Origin: Xylogone sp. PMI_703
Taxonomy: Eukaryota; Ascomycota; Leotiomycetes
Length of the DNA: 64,000 nucleotides
Direction: 5' to 3'
Assembly (NCBI GenBank): GCA_021399445.1
Contig: JAJTUQ010000003.1
Location: forward strand, 3,224,001 to 3,288,000
Positions 1-12,209 of the stretch are shown here, piece after piece. Below the pieces are notes generated by a model that saw only the letters and a program-made list of their open reading frames with translations, did not search any database and was not told the origin of the DNA. Each line of letters starts with the position of its first letter. Position 1 is the stretch's first letter. A program made the position numbers and the translations under genes.

Positions 1-935
1 AAGACAAAAATGAGACTGAACAGGAAGAGGTATGACCAGGATAATCTAACAGCCATTCCTTCTACAATAGCTTCCATGATCTAACGTCGCAACAGATCCA
101 AAAATGGGTCCCGCCTGAGAAGGATGAGCATAGCTCAAACAAGAAAAAGCCTCATGAGGTGAAATTTACTCCCCAATTTGATGTCGATACAGGAAGTACC
201 CTCAGTGGACATTATGAGCTGGATTCTTGCCCAAGCCCACTGATGAGTGCTCAAGGTATAGGCCATCTAGGATTTTGTACATATTCCAACACTAACACTC
301 ATACCAGGCGTCGACGTCATGAGAAAGCCAGCTAACTTCACAAAAAGCTTTCCCCTAGTTAGTCAAGAGATCGATAACCTGGCTTTTCTGGGTTCTCCAC
401 CAAGCGTAGGCTCAGCTACCTCGGCAACGCCAGAAACTCTTAATTCTGTATGCTTCTCATTACCTCCTACCACAACATCAAGCTAATGTATTTCACCATT
501 TAGGAGGGAGCCCATCGGTCATTCCATTCACAAAAATTTGCTAATGCGTGGGCGGAAATCAAAGACCATCTTCGTGGTCTTCAGGAAAAGCGTAAGGCTG
601 CAATTGAACACTTCATGGGAAAGTACAGTGAGCACCAAGCTCTGCAACTACGCAAGAGCGAGCTCGATAAAGAGAATCAGTTTCTCAAACGTTGCTTGTC
701 CCAGAAGAAGCATTACATCCGTTATATGAAAGAACGTGTCAGAAAGGACACTCTGGCTATCACTCGAACCCTTGCGTTGGGTGAAGCAATTGACGGAGAT
801 ATAGAGAGAGATGTGGAGGCTATCCAGGAGAAGGAGACGGAGCAGGAAACTTTGTTACAGCATCTTGGCTATTGCAGCATTGACGAGGTTCCGGGCTTGA
901 TCCCTTCTCGCCAGTCTCGCTCTAACTCTTTTTAA
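1..935 (+). CDS. Coiled-coil protein, C-terminal part (5' end outside window)
   Basis: I do not recognise the family. Four exons join in one frame: <1-29, 71-255, 308-447 and 504-935, ending in TAA at 933-935. The introns are 41, 52 and 56 nt with GT...AG ends, and the first is short and least certain. The last exon (144 codons including the stop) is strongly charged and heptad-like from about EGAHRSFHSQKF to KETEQETLLQHL, as in a coiled coil. A serine/proline-rich linker with SPPS and TPE motifs lies upstream. The tail ends in a serine/arginine-rich stretch. The true start lies off the left edge. The gene converges on the GrpE gene. Confidence 0.7.
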
Positions 936-1361
936 AGAGAATACAGTTCTGAGACTGCTAAAGGAACCTGAAGAAAATAGTCTACAAGGCTATTATTCCT
1001 TCACTATAGACATGTAGTCTAGTTCCTGGCTGAATTCTGAGGTGTAGTAGTTCCTGCTACTTGTGGCATAGCAAGTATTGAATAGTTGGGACCTATTGGG
1101 AGCATTCTTGGAATGTCATAGAACCTTAGATAGCTAGCTTTCTCACGAGAATAAAGTCATTTCTTGCATTATTTTTCTTTTGGTACATGACCGCATCCGC
1201 TAACCATGTATACATAATGGCGTAATAATATACAGTGTGAATCCCGTCATACCGCCAAGGAGAGGAGCGGTGATATATCTATCAATAGCTCGGATGTCCT
1301 TTTTTTCCGAACCCAAATCCTTACTCATACAAATGTGCTCTCATAATTCGAAAACCTATAT
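936..1361. other. Intergenic, convergent 3' flanks
   Basis: AT-rich spacer between two convergent genes. No ORF, RNA gene or repeat is recognised. It should hold both 3' UTRs. Confidence 0.6.
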
Positions 1362-2191
1362 CTATTGGTTCTTTACAACGCCGACCTTCGCAGCCCTTAG
1401 TATCCGTCCGTTAAGCTTAAATCCTTTTTGTTGTGTATGGAAGACAGTGTTATCCTCTTTGCCGGCCATAGGTGTCATGAATGTCGCTTCATGTTCATTG
1501 GGGTTGAACTTCTCCCCACTAACACTAGGGTCAAATCGTTCGAGACCATGCTTCTTTAACGTCTGCATTAGGATGGTCTCAGTCATTTTCAACCCTTCGT
1601 ATAATGATATTAAGTCTTGGAGATGCTCTGTCTTTTCAGTAACTTTCAGTTTCTCTTCGGGAACCATTGCGAGAGCTCGGTCAAGGTTGTCAACGCTTTC
1701 AACCAAGTCCTTGGCAAATTTTTGGATGGCAAAATCTCTTGCTGCCTGCATTTCTCGTTTTGTGCGCTCCTGTAAGTTTCTATACTCCGCTACTTGGCGT
1801 AAATATTTATCCTGAATAATGTAAAATGTTAGTCATGTTCCAGGATGGTTGGGTAGGACTATTAAGTTGCAAGCAGTTGATGACGGACCTTCAGTTCTGT
1901 AATTTCCTTGTTCTTTTGCTCTAACTCTTTTTTTAAGGGATCAGCAGCTTCTCCATTGGCCTTCTCATTCGCTGGTGTAGCATTTCCATTCTTTGCTTCC
2001 TCATTTTTGGCTTCCTCCTTCCCGGCTTCTGGCTCAGTGGTATAACTTCTTGAAGCGATTGCTGGTTGCCACACCTGAGGACGAGCTATATGGTTGGAGA
2101 TAAATTGCGGCCTAACAACCATATTTTGGGGTCTTGCCCGCATATTTGAGGCTAACCCTCGGCATTGTCTTAATAATGTTCTCTGAAGCAT
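1362..2191 (-). CDS. mge1: Mitochondrial GrpE nucleotide exchange factor (Mge1)
   Basis: This is the nucleotide exchange factor for mitochondrial Hsp70 (Ssc1) in protein import and folding in the matrix. Exon 1 is 2191-1889 and exon 2 is 1811-1362, with a 77-nt intron in phase 0, giving 250 residues. The first 50 or so residues are rich in Arg and Ser, consistent with a matrix-targeting presequence. A Lys/Glu/Ala-rich linker follows, then the GrpE helix (DKYLRQVAEYRNLQERTKREM) across the splice junction. The C-terminal beta domain carries GEKFNPNEHEATFMTP, and the length suits a fungal Mge1. The start is the first ATG that puts the presequence in frame. Confidence 0.95.
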
Positions 2192-2553
2192 GGCCGATTA
2201 TGAATTTGTCGCGTGCTTGCTTGATTGACGAGATATCAAAATTTCGGGAAAAGAAATATCTCGGGCATGCATTCTTAGCGTTAAGGTTTTCGTGCCTTAC
2301 ATATCAGGTAATAGATGATGTCCATCGGAAACATATCGGAGTACCTTCCCGCGAGGTAACACTCGCTGAATAGAAGATAAGACACAAGGTAAATTGTGTC
2401 TCATAGTCCTAGATTTGACTTAGGATTATGAACAACATGATTAGCTAAAAATGCTTTTCTTTTCTCAATCCTACTTCCATAAAATCTAAGAGTCATCATT
2501 CAGGTGCCAATATCCAACTGCCAAACGCCACTGTATGTTACGTAACACCATAT
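2192..2553. other. Intergenic between mge1 start and rgp1 end
   Basis: Upstream region of mge1 and 3' flank of rgp1, both on the minus strand. No further gene or structured element is seen. Confidence 0.5.
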
Positions 2554-5059
2554 CTATACAATAAGACCATCAAATGCACTCTCATCGCGGTCTGGATTCC
2601 CTCCTAAAGCGCCGTAAACCCTTAGAGGAACCGCAATTTCGAAGCTTTCACAGTCAAGTCCTTCTGCTGCAACAAAGATTGATCCTCTATCATCCCGAGA
2701 TACCTCCTCAAGAAGATCTGCCGCCACTTTATTGACTTCGTCCTCACTGTGAGCGAGCCGTGGTGTCACAAATTCTATCCTGATTCGCCAATCCAAACTT
2801 ACGCCACTTGTAATGAACTCAGGAGTTGCCGATATGGGTATTGTAGGTGCAAAGACGACCCTCCTGGCAAAAAGGGTTGATTCTGAATGTGAGACATGAG
2901 TCTTGCGAGTTGCTCGCAAAATACTAGACTCTGACCGCAATGCAATTGCTGCGTCTATCCTCTCTGAAGTCTCTAGCGATGAGTGAATCGCATAGCATGG
3001 AATGTCAGCATCTGTGAAATCAATGGCTGCAGTTATGGTCTCGCCTAGGCGATATGAAGGCCTGGCAAGCATGACTACAGCCACACGCTTCCCGCCACGT
3101 GCAATTTCAAACCTATTTGCGCTTTGCCGAGACTCATTAGCCATGTTACTTCGTAATATTGCTAAATCAATGGCCTCCTTTGCATTTATAGGCTCCTCAA
3201 TTGCTGAATGCCGCCGAGATCGCGCCTCTGTTGGTGATAGCAAGCCTAAGCTCGAATTTTGGCTTGGGCTTGCAATTAGCTCGTCAACGTAGGCGAGAAA
3301 ATCGTTTAAAGTCGATGCTTTTGCTTTTGAATCTATCTTTTTCGGGTGCTCTGATATCGCGGAAGATGGCGTATCTAAGCTCTGAACTTCTGCTTGATCT
3401 CGCAAAATGATATAAGGGGACATCAGATCATGCCCAAGGAGCTCTCCGTAGCTATTGACACTGCCGAGAACACGGAAAGGAATCTCTACGGACCTCACTT
3501 GCTGCTCTTTAGCTCCTCCAGATCGTTGGATGCCGACAACAAGCTTGTATGAGATCTTGATAACCCGCCCACGATGACTTGGAGGCAGACCTCTGGGCAA
3601 CCTGAAAGAGTATTTATACCTCCTACTCTCTCCAGGGGATAATCGTAGATCGACAAATAAAATAGACTGGGGGGTCGCTAAAAGAGGTATCGACTTGGAA
3701 TTGGCGATACCTCTCATATCCTTGATACTGCTTAGTTCATTGCCCCCTAGAAAGCCCCCAAGCGACTCTCCTATATTGCTCCAACCGAAACCTCGAAGTA
3801 AACTGCCAGGTCTTTTAGAAGTTTCAAGACCGATAACTCCACCCCCTTGACCACCAACAGCCCCCTTCCGCTTCACTTCTTCAAATGGCGCTTGGCTTAT
3901 TAGCGACCCATCTAACGTAAACGATCCATGAAGTTGCGCATAACCCATCATTAAAGTTTCTGTTTGCCTGGGGCTATATACTGCAGATAAATTTGATGGT
4001 CTCCTCATGTGATTCACCTGAGTGATTAGTCGAGCTGTTTGCGGTACATATTCAGATGCTAACGTCTCTGTCGAATTATTGCTTAGAGAGTAGAATTCGC
4101 CACTGCTTCGGGGTGTTCCAGCAATGCTAACTGGGGAGATAACTCTTGCTGCAGGACTACTGGTTCCCACTTGCCCAGCAATGATAGGAATATTCTCTCT
4201 TGGGAGTGGTGAAAGCGCCCGATTTGCATCTTGTACATGCGGAGGGATCCCATCCGCATTGGCCTGGTCTGAAGGTTTATCCGGTGAAGGTGATGTAGAC
4301 AGAGGGAACTTGAAGTTTGGAGAAAATGCTGAACCTCTTCGTCGATCTGGTAGCGCACGCCCTGCTCCAGGACTGCTAGGCACTGTGCCAGCTGCTGACT
4401 GACGTCTGGAGTGTATTGGACCTGGTGGGAACGATGACACGAAAAGAGGGGAAGGCTGTACCGGTGGCCTCTGAGACATTGTAGCTGTGAGCAGTTAACA
4501 ATGTACCGAAATGTTTGAGGAGTGGCATACCTGAAGGAGGACCACCATTGACTCCCGTCCTTCGTGGGACAATCTGTAGACTTGCAGAACGTGCATGCCC
4601 TCTTGGTCTCCTCGGACTTTCCGGATTCCCTAACCGACTTGCAACATCTGCAACTGAACTCTCACTGGCGCCTATGGACACAATGGAGATGGAACGTTTA
4701 TGCGTTCCACCAAGTGAAGACTTCGGGCGGCTCTCATTCTGGGATCCGGCTTCAGTCGGCTGCTTTCCAGGAGCAGTAGAGACACTCAACGAAAGGGTCG
4801 CCCTATGCCCCCTACCCGGTACCACCGGTCTGAGACTGGCATTGCTGATGCTCTTATTTGTCGCAGCTGATTGCTTCCGTTGCCTTTCCGTAGTAGAAAT
4901 ATGCCCATTTGCCGCTGGGGGTTGTAAGGATGTCTTTGAAGGCGTAGCAGATGGGGCAACATTCTTGAAGATTATCTCGCAATCAATATTCTCTCCTGCA
5001 AACACAGTTTGTTCTTTCCATTGCACAAAGACCCTTATATTGCTAGACGGAGTCGACAT
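2554..5059 (-). CDS. rgp1: Rgp1-family protein, Ric1-Rgp1 Rab GEF subunit
   Basis: Rgp1 pairs with Ric1 to activate the Golgi Rab Ypt6/Rab6, and the family role is retrograde endosome-to-Golgi traffic. Exon 1 is 5059-4531 and exon 2 is 4484-2554. The 46-nt intron has donor GTATGC and ends CTCACAG, and the spliced product is 819 residues. The N-terminus (NIRVFVQWKEQTVFAGENIDCEIIFKN) is the family hallmark of an arrestin-like beta fold. A long Ser/Pro-rich insertion, probably disordered, covers about residues 35-300. A second conserved block (LFVDLRLSPGESRRYKYSFRLPRGLPPSHRG...KISYKLVVGIQR) follows. The C-terminal third carries the other beta-sandwich, with a MLARPSYRLGETITAAIDF motif. The large disordered insertion is usual in filamentous fungi. 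Confidence 0.88.
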
Positions 5060-5432
5060 GTCGTCGATGACTTGACGACAATGACTCCTTCTCTTCGAAG
5101 GAGATCAATGTTGCCAGTCATCAATGCTGTAAGAATAAATTGATATAAGAAGTATCGTCCCGCATAGCTATGATATTTGAGAACAGATGAGAATCGTGGC
5201 AGTTATGACACAACATCGAGAGCCGTCAATGGCAAGTTGCGCTGGGATGTCATTGGGGTAGGTTCCTTGTGGCCTCACATATCGGGCCGCAACGCATGTG
5301 TCCCTGCCAACGTGAAGGTAAACAATAGTATCAGCCGCATATCTTGGTGGGATGCATACTGAAACGAAAGCTCTCTAACTCACGATCAGAACAGAAGGCA
5401 GCTAAACTTGCCGTTCATTCCCAGACTCCGAA
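5060..5432. other. Divergent promoter region rgp1/mob1
   Basis: Shared upstream region of the minus-strand rgp1 and plus-strand mob1 genes. Short ORFs here have no support. No distinct regulatory motif was identified. Confidence 0.5.
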
Positions 5433-6403
5433 ATGTCTTCCTTTATGACTACAGTGTTAGTATTTTTTTTATAATATTCAATGCTGCCCATTATCTGTTC
5501 TATTACAGAAGCAACTGCGCTTATCTACACTCAGTGAATAGTGCAATGAGCCAAGCAAGCAATTTCAATAGTAAAACTCTAAGGCCAATCTACAGTGTGC
5601 TAACTTATATTATATTCTAGAAACCAGCGAACTAGGAATCAATTCAGGCCACGAAACGCTACAAAAGGAACAACAAGCTATCAACTAAGACAATATGCAG
5701 AAGCTACACTTGGAGGAGGAAGCTTAAGGAAAATTGTTAAATTACCAGAAGGAGAGGACGAGAATGAGTGGCTTGCTGTGAATAGTATGGATTGACTCTT
5801 CATTGGTATACTCGATTAGCTAACACGTCTCAGTGGTTGATTTTTACAACCACATAAATCTTCTATATGGGTCGATCACCGAATTCTGCTCTCCGCAATC
5901 ATGTCCTGAGATGAAAGCGACTGATGAGTAGGTTAAGCTCTAACCGCAGCGAAGATGTGGTACTGACAGCGTAAGGTTTGAGTACCTGTGGCAGGATTCT
6001 GAAAACTACAAACGTCCCACGAAAATGCCAGCGCCTCAATACATCGAACATTTGATGGCTTGGGTCCAAGGCAATATAGATAATGAATCAGTGTTTCCAA
6101 GCCGAATTGGTACGCGTCAATCTTCTCTTAACATTAGAAATATCAAGCTAATCTTTCTTAGGCGTTCCGTTCCCAAAATCGTTTCCCAGTATGATCAGAC
6201 AAGTGTTCAAGAGAATGTACAGAGTCTATGCTCACATCTACTGTCACCACTACCCGGTTATACGAGAACTAGGACTCGAAGCTCATCTCAACACGAGTTT
6301 TAAGCATTACGTACTGTTTATTGATGAACACAATCTTGCTACTGGCAAGGACTTCTGGGGACCATTGGGAGATCTGGTTGATAGCATGTTGCGGAGCGAT
6401 TGA
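5433..6403 (+). CDS. mob1: Mob1, kinase co-activator of the mitotic exit/septation network
   Basis: Mob1 binds and activates NDR/LATS kinases (Dbf2/Sid2) in mitotic exit and septation. Five exons join cleanly: 5433-5455, 5621-5784, 5834-5927, 5976-6109 and 6162-6403, giving 218 residues. The first exon encodes only MSSFMTT plus part of a codon, and its intron (165 nt, donor GTTAGT) is the longest. The product carries the family core [43 protein letters not shown], and the zinc-binding region with [11 protein letters not shown] and [14 protein letters not shown]. It ends in [34 protein letters not shown]. Length and order match Mob1 across fungi. A single open frame does not exist, so the model depends on the splice sites given. 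Confidence 0.95.
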
Positions 6404-6813
6404 GGAATTTGTAAGGGAAGATCAACTTGTACGGAACATTGCGCATCAGGACTTGGAGGGGTTCTTGGCGTTGGAAGGCATGGGAGTTATTTCGGCTTAC
6501 TAAGCGGGCATTCTGCGTACGGAATTTTGCGGGAACTCGTATGCATCATTGCTACACTTGCACAAATAATGATCAAGAAAAACATATTTTGCTCTTAGAT
6601 AAAAAGTCATCATAGTGAAAGCTTCGTGCCTTTACTACTGTGTAGCTTCCAGTCCCGCTTTGCCAGTGTTGTAAGTGCCAGTATTTACGCAAGCGTGCCG
6701 AGAAATTAGCAACTTCGAAAAGCTTGGTGGAATAGCCGACACAGACGACATCTTCGGAATCCTTGAAGAAGCTCTCCTCCCCCCATCCATTATATCAATT
6801 CAACGTCACCATC
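6404..6813. other. Intergenic mob1/atp5
   Basis: 3' flank of mob1 and promoter of the ATP synthase gene. Small ORFs here lack coding character. Nothing else is seen. Confidence 0.5.
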
Positions 6814-7747
6814 ATGTTCTCGAGTAGGGCAATCCTTCGAGCCACTCGGGCGGCTGTCCCTGCCAGAATAACTGTGTCTAGAGCTACAGCAACCTCCCAG
6901 ATCCGCGGCTATGCCACTCCTTCCACACAGGATGCCAAACCACCGATCGCTCTCTACGGCCTCGATGGCACCTATGCCAGCGCTCTGGTAAGCCAAGAGC
7001 TCTTTCTCCCACGATTATATTTTATATACTGGCTCAATTGGCCAGGAAAACGATAGGAAAGGGCCTGTAGCTAACACCCGGTTCCTCCACAGTACACAGC
7101 GGCCGTCAAGACTTCCTCGCTTGACAACACCGCAAAGGCGATGGCAACCCTCCATGAGACATACAACAAGGATCCCAAGCTTGCAGAGCTCCTCTTGGCA
7201 CCGACATTGACCGATGCAGACAAGGAATCGATTATCTCCGTGTTAGAAAAACAAGCTGGAGGAGCCGATAAGAGTGGAACCGTCAAGAACTTCCTGCAGA
7301 CTTTGGCCGGTTACAACCGACTGGGTCTCCTTAAGGGTGTTTGTGAGAAGTTTGGAGAGCTGATGAGCGCTGCTAAGGGCGAGGTTGAGTTGACGGTCAC
7401 CAGTGCTTCGGTGAGTGGGCATAATTTATACTCTCTAATATGTGTGATTTGAAGAGGGGCAGTTCGTTAATATGGATACGGTGCAGCCACTTGATAGCAG
7501 AACCCTCTCTCGTCTTGAGAGCGCCGTCTCGAAGTCTCAATACATCAGCCAAGGTCAAAAGCTCAAGGTTACCAACAAGGTATAAATCTTCCATCTGGGT
7601 AAACTAGCTAAACGCTGATCTTTTATTAACTAGGTCAACTCTGATATCCTTGGTGGCATCGTCGTTGAGATTGGTGACCGAACAATTGATCTCAGTGTCT
7701 CATCCCGAATTGCAAAGATGAACAAGCTCCTGACTGACGCCTTGTAA
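6814..7747 (+). CDS. atp5: ATP synthase subunit 5 / OSCP, mitochondrial
   Basis: OSCP links the F1 head to the peripheral stalk of mitochondrial ATP synthase. Four exons, 6814-6987, 7093-7410, 7487-7579 and 7634-7747, all split in phase 0, give 232 residues. The N-terminus (MFSSRAILRATRAAVPARITVSRATATSQIRGYATP) is an arginine/serine-rich mitochondrial presequence with a typical cleavage-like RGYA. The mature part has the OSCP N-terminal helical bundle (YAAAV-like YTAAVKTSSLDNTAKAMATLHETY) and the C-terminal signature KVNSDILGGIVVEIGDRTIDLSVSSRIAKMNKLL. I chose the ATG at 6814 because it opens the presequence. An upstream in-frame ATG at 6763 would add an untypical extension. Confidence 0.95.
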
Positions 7748-8075
7748 ATAACATATTTTCTTTAGTTGAAAGGATAGCAGTCTAGAGATGGGACGGTTGG
7801 GCCCAATTGGGGGGACCACATGTACTGGATCGTGAATTAGAGAAAAAATTAAAATCTGTTACACTAGAATTTCACTAATTTGCACATCTGGCACAAAAAT
7901 ATTTGCTTCTTCTCATCGACACGACTTGCATTCATTTCTATTGTCTCTTTATGGTTAGTTTATATTGACCAATCTCCCAAGTCTATTTTCATCGTCTATG
8001 CCAAATGCCAGTCCGCTGAAAGGGATAAGTTTGTCGATATCTAATAATCAAAATAACCGAGTTGATATGCATGGC
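7748..8075. other. Convergent 3' flanks
   Basis: AT-rich spacer between the ends of atp5 and the glycosidase gene. No gene is seen. Confidence 0.5.
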
Positions 8076-11000
8076 CTAATCATCTGCTTGGGCCTCCAGC
8101 TCATCGCCACCATATTCCGATTGATGGGTCTGAACTTTGTGGAGCTGCTCGGAAACGTAGCTCGCAAGTCGATTGTCCATCTCTACCTGGTCGTCTTCAG
8201 CAGAGTATACTGAGTTCACGACATCATATTCTTCATCTTCTGTGCCAGAAAATTCAAATTCACTACGATTGCCTATTGATCTAGAGCCCTTGTGGCTAAA
8301 CTGGCTTGCTGAAGACATGCGCCTATGCATGCGTGGTGCTTTCTTTGGTTTTATGATTCCACGATGAAGTATATCATCGAAGTAGTGATCCATAGCAGCC
8401 GTAGGGGTTCTAGGAGTTTGAGGTAGACGGCAACTAAGTCTATGTACCGGTTAGCAAAAGAACGTTTGAAAAATAGGATTTACTCTTACCCAGTATCATG
8501 GATCATTCTCGCGATTAAACCCGTCCAACCACACTGGTGCGTAGCTCCAAGACCACGACCAGTATCGCCATCAAAGAATTCATAGAACCAAAGATTATCA
8601 CGCCAGTAGGGGTCAAAGTCCAGCAGATCTTCCCCATCGTTAATTGCTCGGCGTCCATCATCTCCGCGAGCAAACAAGTGCTGTAGCCGATGCTGAATCT
8701 CTTCGGATACATGGCCCAGGTGCATATAATCACCAGATCCAGTAGGGCATTCTACCTGGAAACTTGGTCCATAGAACATGTAGAATCTTTGCAAAGATTC
8801 CACTAGTAAAAAGTTGACGCACAGCCAGATTGGGCCTCTCCAATTGCTATTTCCACCGAAAAGTCCACTATCCGAATCGCCTGGGACGTAACTAACTTTG
8901 AATTCTTGGCCGTTTACATCCATAGAGACTGGATTCTTCTCGTGATACTTTGATAAAGATCGGATTCCATGAGGACTGAAAAATTCATCTTCATCAAGCA
9001 TACGTTTCAAGATCTTCTCTAGTCGATCCTTGCTAACAAGTGAAAGAAGAATTCTGTTGTCTTTCCCTCGCTTCCTGATACTGGCCATGTTCCGTTCTGC
9101 AACATCATGCTTGTTCTGAATGAACCACTCAACACGTTTCTTGAAGGAGGGTAGTTTGTTAATGAGTTCCGGCTCTAAAGTCATGGTTGCGTATAACGGG
9201 ATCAATCCTACGAGAGACCTAACCGGTAACTGCTGGGTCCAGGGTCCGCCCCACGAAATTGCATCATAGTAGAATCCATCTTCTTCGTTCCATAATGACT
9301 TCTCTTCTTTTGATCCTGATTTATATGTCATCGCATCACTGATGAGCATGAAGTGCTCAAAAAACTTTGAGGCGATATCTTCGTAAATACGGCGATGCTT
9401 AGCCAACTCGAGTGCAATATTGAGCATGGACAGACAGTAGAACGCCATCCAGCCTGTGCTATCTGCCTGTTCGAGTTTTCCACCCGTTGGCAGAGGCTCT
9501 GATCGATTGAAGAGACCGATGTTATCCAGACCAAGGAAACCACCTTCAAAGACGTTCTTCCCATCATAGTCCTTCCGATTCACCCACCACGTGAAGTTAA
9601 GTAACAGTTTCTGGAAAACACGCTCTAGAAAGTCGAGGTCCTGATGGCCATAGAGCTTTCTCTCAATTTTGAACGTTCGGAACGTTGCCCATGCATGTAC
9701 TGGAGGATTGACATCGCCAAAATTCCATTCATATGCGGGAATTTGACCGTTAGGATGCATATACCACTCTCTGGTAAAAAGATCGAGTTGTTTCTTGGCA
9801 AAATCTGGATCGATCATCGCAATAGGTATACAGTGGAAAGCCGAGTCCCAGGCGGCGAAAAAGGGATACTCCCATGAATCCGGCATGGACAATATATCAT
9901 CCAAGTACATATGCTTCCAGTTCAAATTTCTTATGGCCTTCCGTTCAGGGGGAGGCGGAGGCTGACTTGGATCGCCATTTGCCCATTGATCCCAAATGAA
10001 GTGATAGTATTGTTTCGTCCACAACATACCGGCAAAGGCTTGTCGTTGGATATTTCGAAGATCATCAGCCATGGGAAGCGGACTGATGCGGTAATAGAAA
10101 TCGTCTGCTTCATCCCTACGCTGTTCGATTATATCATCAAACTCCTCTTCATCAATATAATCTTCGTACTTCTTGGAAAATCGGAAACGAACAACCGCAC
10201 ATTCACCTGGTGCAACACCGCCGGCATCGTTGAACGCAAACCATGCTGCTGATTTTGTACCCGTGTTTGCTGGATTGATTGCACTTTTGTCTTGATCCAC
10301 GATGTAATCATGGAAAGCATCTTTGACATAACGTTCCGTATTCTCTCCATCATATAACTTCTTGAAGTTCGTATCATTTCCGGTAAATATGAGCTCCGGT
10401 TGCACATCCCCTTCGGTGGGACCAACACCGGGTGAGGGAGAAAACCGGACGTATCTGTCTCCTAGCTTATGATGTTTGCTGTGGGCTGCAAGATCATCAA
10501 GCTTCCGTATAGATGGCTTCTTATCTTCAGATTCGTGGCCCCAGGACCACGTATTCCTGAACCAGACATGAGGTATTATATGTATTGGGGCCGGCGTTGG
10601 ACCCCTGTTCCATGCGGTAACACGGAAAAGAAGCTCCTCTGGATCATCTGCTTCCTTTGCAGTCTCGATCACTATATCCCAGTATCTATCGTCGTCGAAT
10701 ATACCAGTGTCGAGGAGCTGGTACTCTCGATCTTCTTTTCCTCTCTTGGCACTCTCAGCGAGGAGGTCCTCGTACGGAAACGCCTTCTGAGGGTACTTGT
10801 AGAGGTATTTCATATAGGAATGCTAGTGACATCATTAGAGTGAATATTCAGAAACGTCTATCCAGGGAATCATACCGTCGGTGTATTGTCGACGTGGAAA
10901 TGAGCCTCCTTGATACTCTCACCATGGTTACCCTGGGGGTTGGAAAGACCAAAAAGACGCTCCTTGAGGAATTCGCTATGGTAATTTTAGTATAATGGTA

Positions 11001-11425
11001 ACGATGAGTCTAAGGGTTCAGATTTACTAACTCTCGTTCATTCCAAAAAGCGAATGCGATGTTCTGCAAACCGTGCGTATCTGAGACGCCGGCGATCCCA
11101 TCCTCTCCCCATCTAAATACTCTCGACCGTGCATGTTCATGGGGAAAATCTGGACGCCGTTAATATCAAGCCGAAGAAAGCTATCTGCAAACACCTACGA
11201 CTCCATGCATCTCCATCTGCACTGTAATCCTCTCTTACTATCAACAGTGTCAGTATCAAGAATGATGACGAGCTCACGGGGGAGAATGGGGGAGAAAATA
11301 CCAGTTGCCCATTGCCGCTCTGCGACGTAAGGACCCCATTTCTTCCAGTACTTGGTGCGGTCGCGGTCTTCTTTCAGACGCTTCTCTTCCTGAGACAGGT
11401 ACTCATGATTGTCTATTGCTACCAT
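8076..11425 (-). CDS. GH63-related glycosidase (MGH1-like, (alpha/alpha)6 barrel)
   Basis: Large protein of the fungal family usually named glycoside hydrolase family 63 or mannosyl-oligosaccharide glucosidase-like. Its true substrate is not established by sequence, and no signal peptide is evident, so a cytosolic place is likely. Six exons: 11425-11302, 11237-11199, 11149-11032, 10975-10876, 10822-8490 and 8439-8076, giving 1025 residues. The small 39-nt exon 2 restores [16 protein letters not shown], and exon 3 gives [24 protein letters not shown]. The main exon carries the barrel motifs [89 protein letters not shown] and [16 protein letters not shown]. The last exon adds a tail of about 120 residues, Ser-rich then acidic, that looks disordered. 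The start [14 protein letters not shown] is preferred over an upstream in-frame ATG at 11533. Confidence 0.88.
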
Positions 11426-12209
11426 CTTGATAATTGATGAAAGAGGATGTCGTCGATTCGACCCCTCTAGTTTGCTGGTAGCTTGCAGGTAGCTCTTAGG
11501 GAAACAATATATAGCTTTATGAAAAAAATTCAAGCTACACGTGTTTCCAGAGAGAAACTGGAATAACGGTTGGTCCAGAAGTTACATGGGCTAAAACCTG
11601 GATTTGTCGAAGATTCCCGCGGGGCTTTGACAGCTTTAAGTAGCTTCCAAGGTTAGCAACTAGCACCCGAGCTGCACGTCAGTCAGGTTCGATATCAGCT
11701 TAGCTGCCCAGCTAGCAGAGACTTTAATACGGCCTGGACGGGCCAGGCCAGTCGGCGCCATCCCTCATATCTGGGCATCAACGCCTGCTGCGTTTAATTT
11801 ACCCAACAGTCTTGTCAGTCATTCACTGCTGGCAAAGTTTTCCTCCTCTTGCCTCCCACCAGATCGTGACGTCGTTTACAGGTGGCCTGCAGGTCGATTA
11901 TGCGCCAATCATGGGGCTGGCTTGAGCGCGCCTTTATCAGTTATTCAGCCACACCCCACATGGGCTAGTTCGACGTCCCAGTAAGCATGACAAACGGCTT
12001 GTGATTCGCGTCTCCAGGCCGCTCTGGCGCCCAAACTCCACTGTGCGTAACATAGGCAATAGCAATAGCAATAGCAACAATGACACAAGGTGAGAGAAGT
12101 CATGGTGTTAGTTAGCAAATGGTATCATCAATAAGTAAAGACCTATCTGAATGTATATCAGTACCACCAACTCCTGCACCGCCAACCAATTCCCAAGATC
12201 CCCTTTTGC
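11426..12209. other. Promoter side of glycosidase gene; 3' flank of gamma-tubulin
   Basis: 784 bases without a gene, moderately GC-rich. A short (CAATAG)3 microsatellite lies at 12057-12079. Nothing else is recognised. Confidence 0.5.
12057..12079. repeat. (CAATAG)n microsatellite
   Basis: About four tandem hexamers, the last imperfect (CAACAA), in noncoding DNA. Confidence 0.7.

Noticed and set aside
30..52. 23-nt intron option for the first splice of the partial gene
   Set aside because: Shorter than fungal introns allow. A 41-nt alternative (30-70) keeps the frame with a CTAAC branch-like site.
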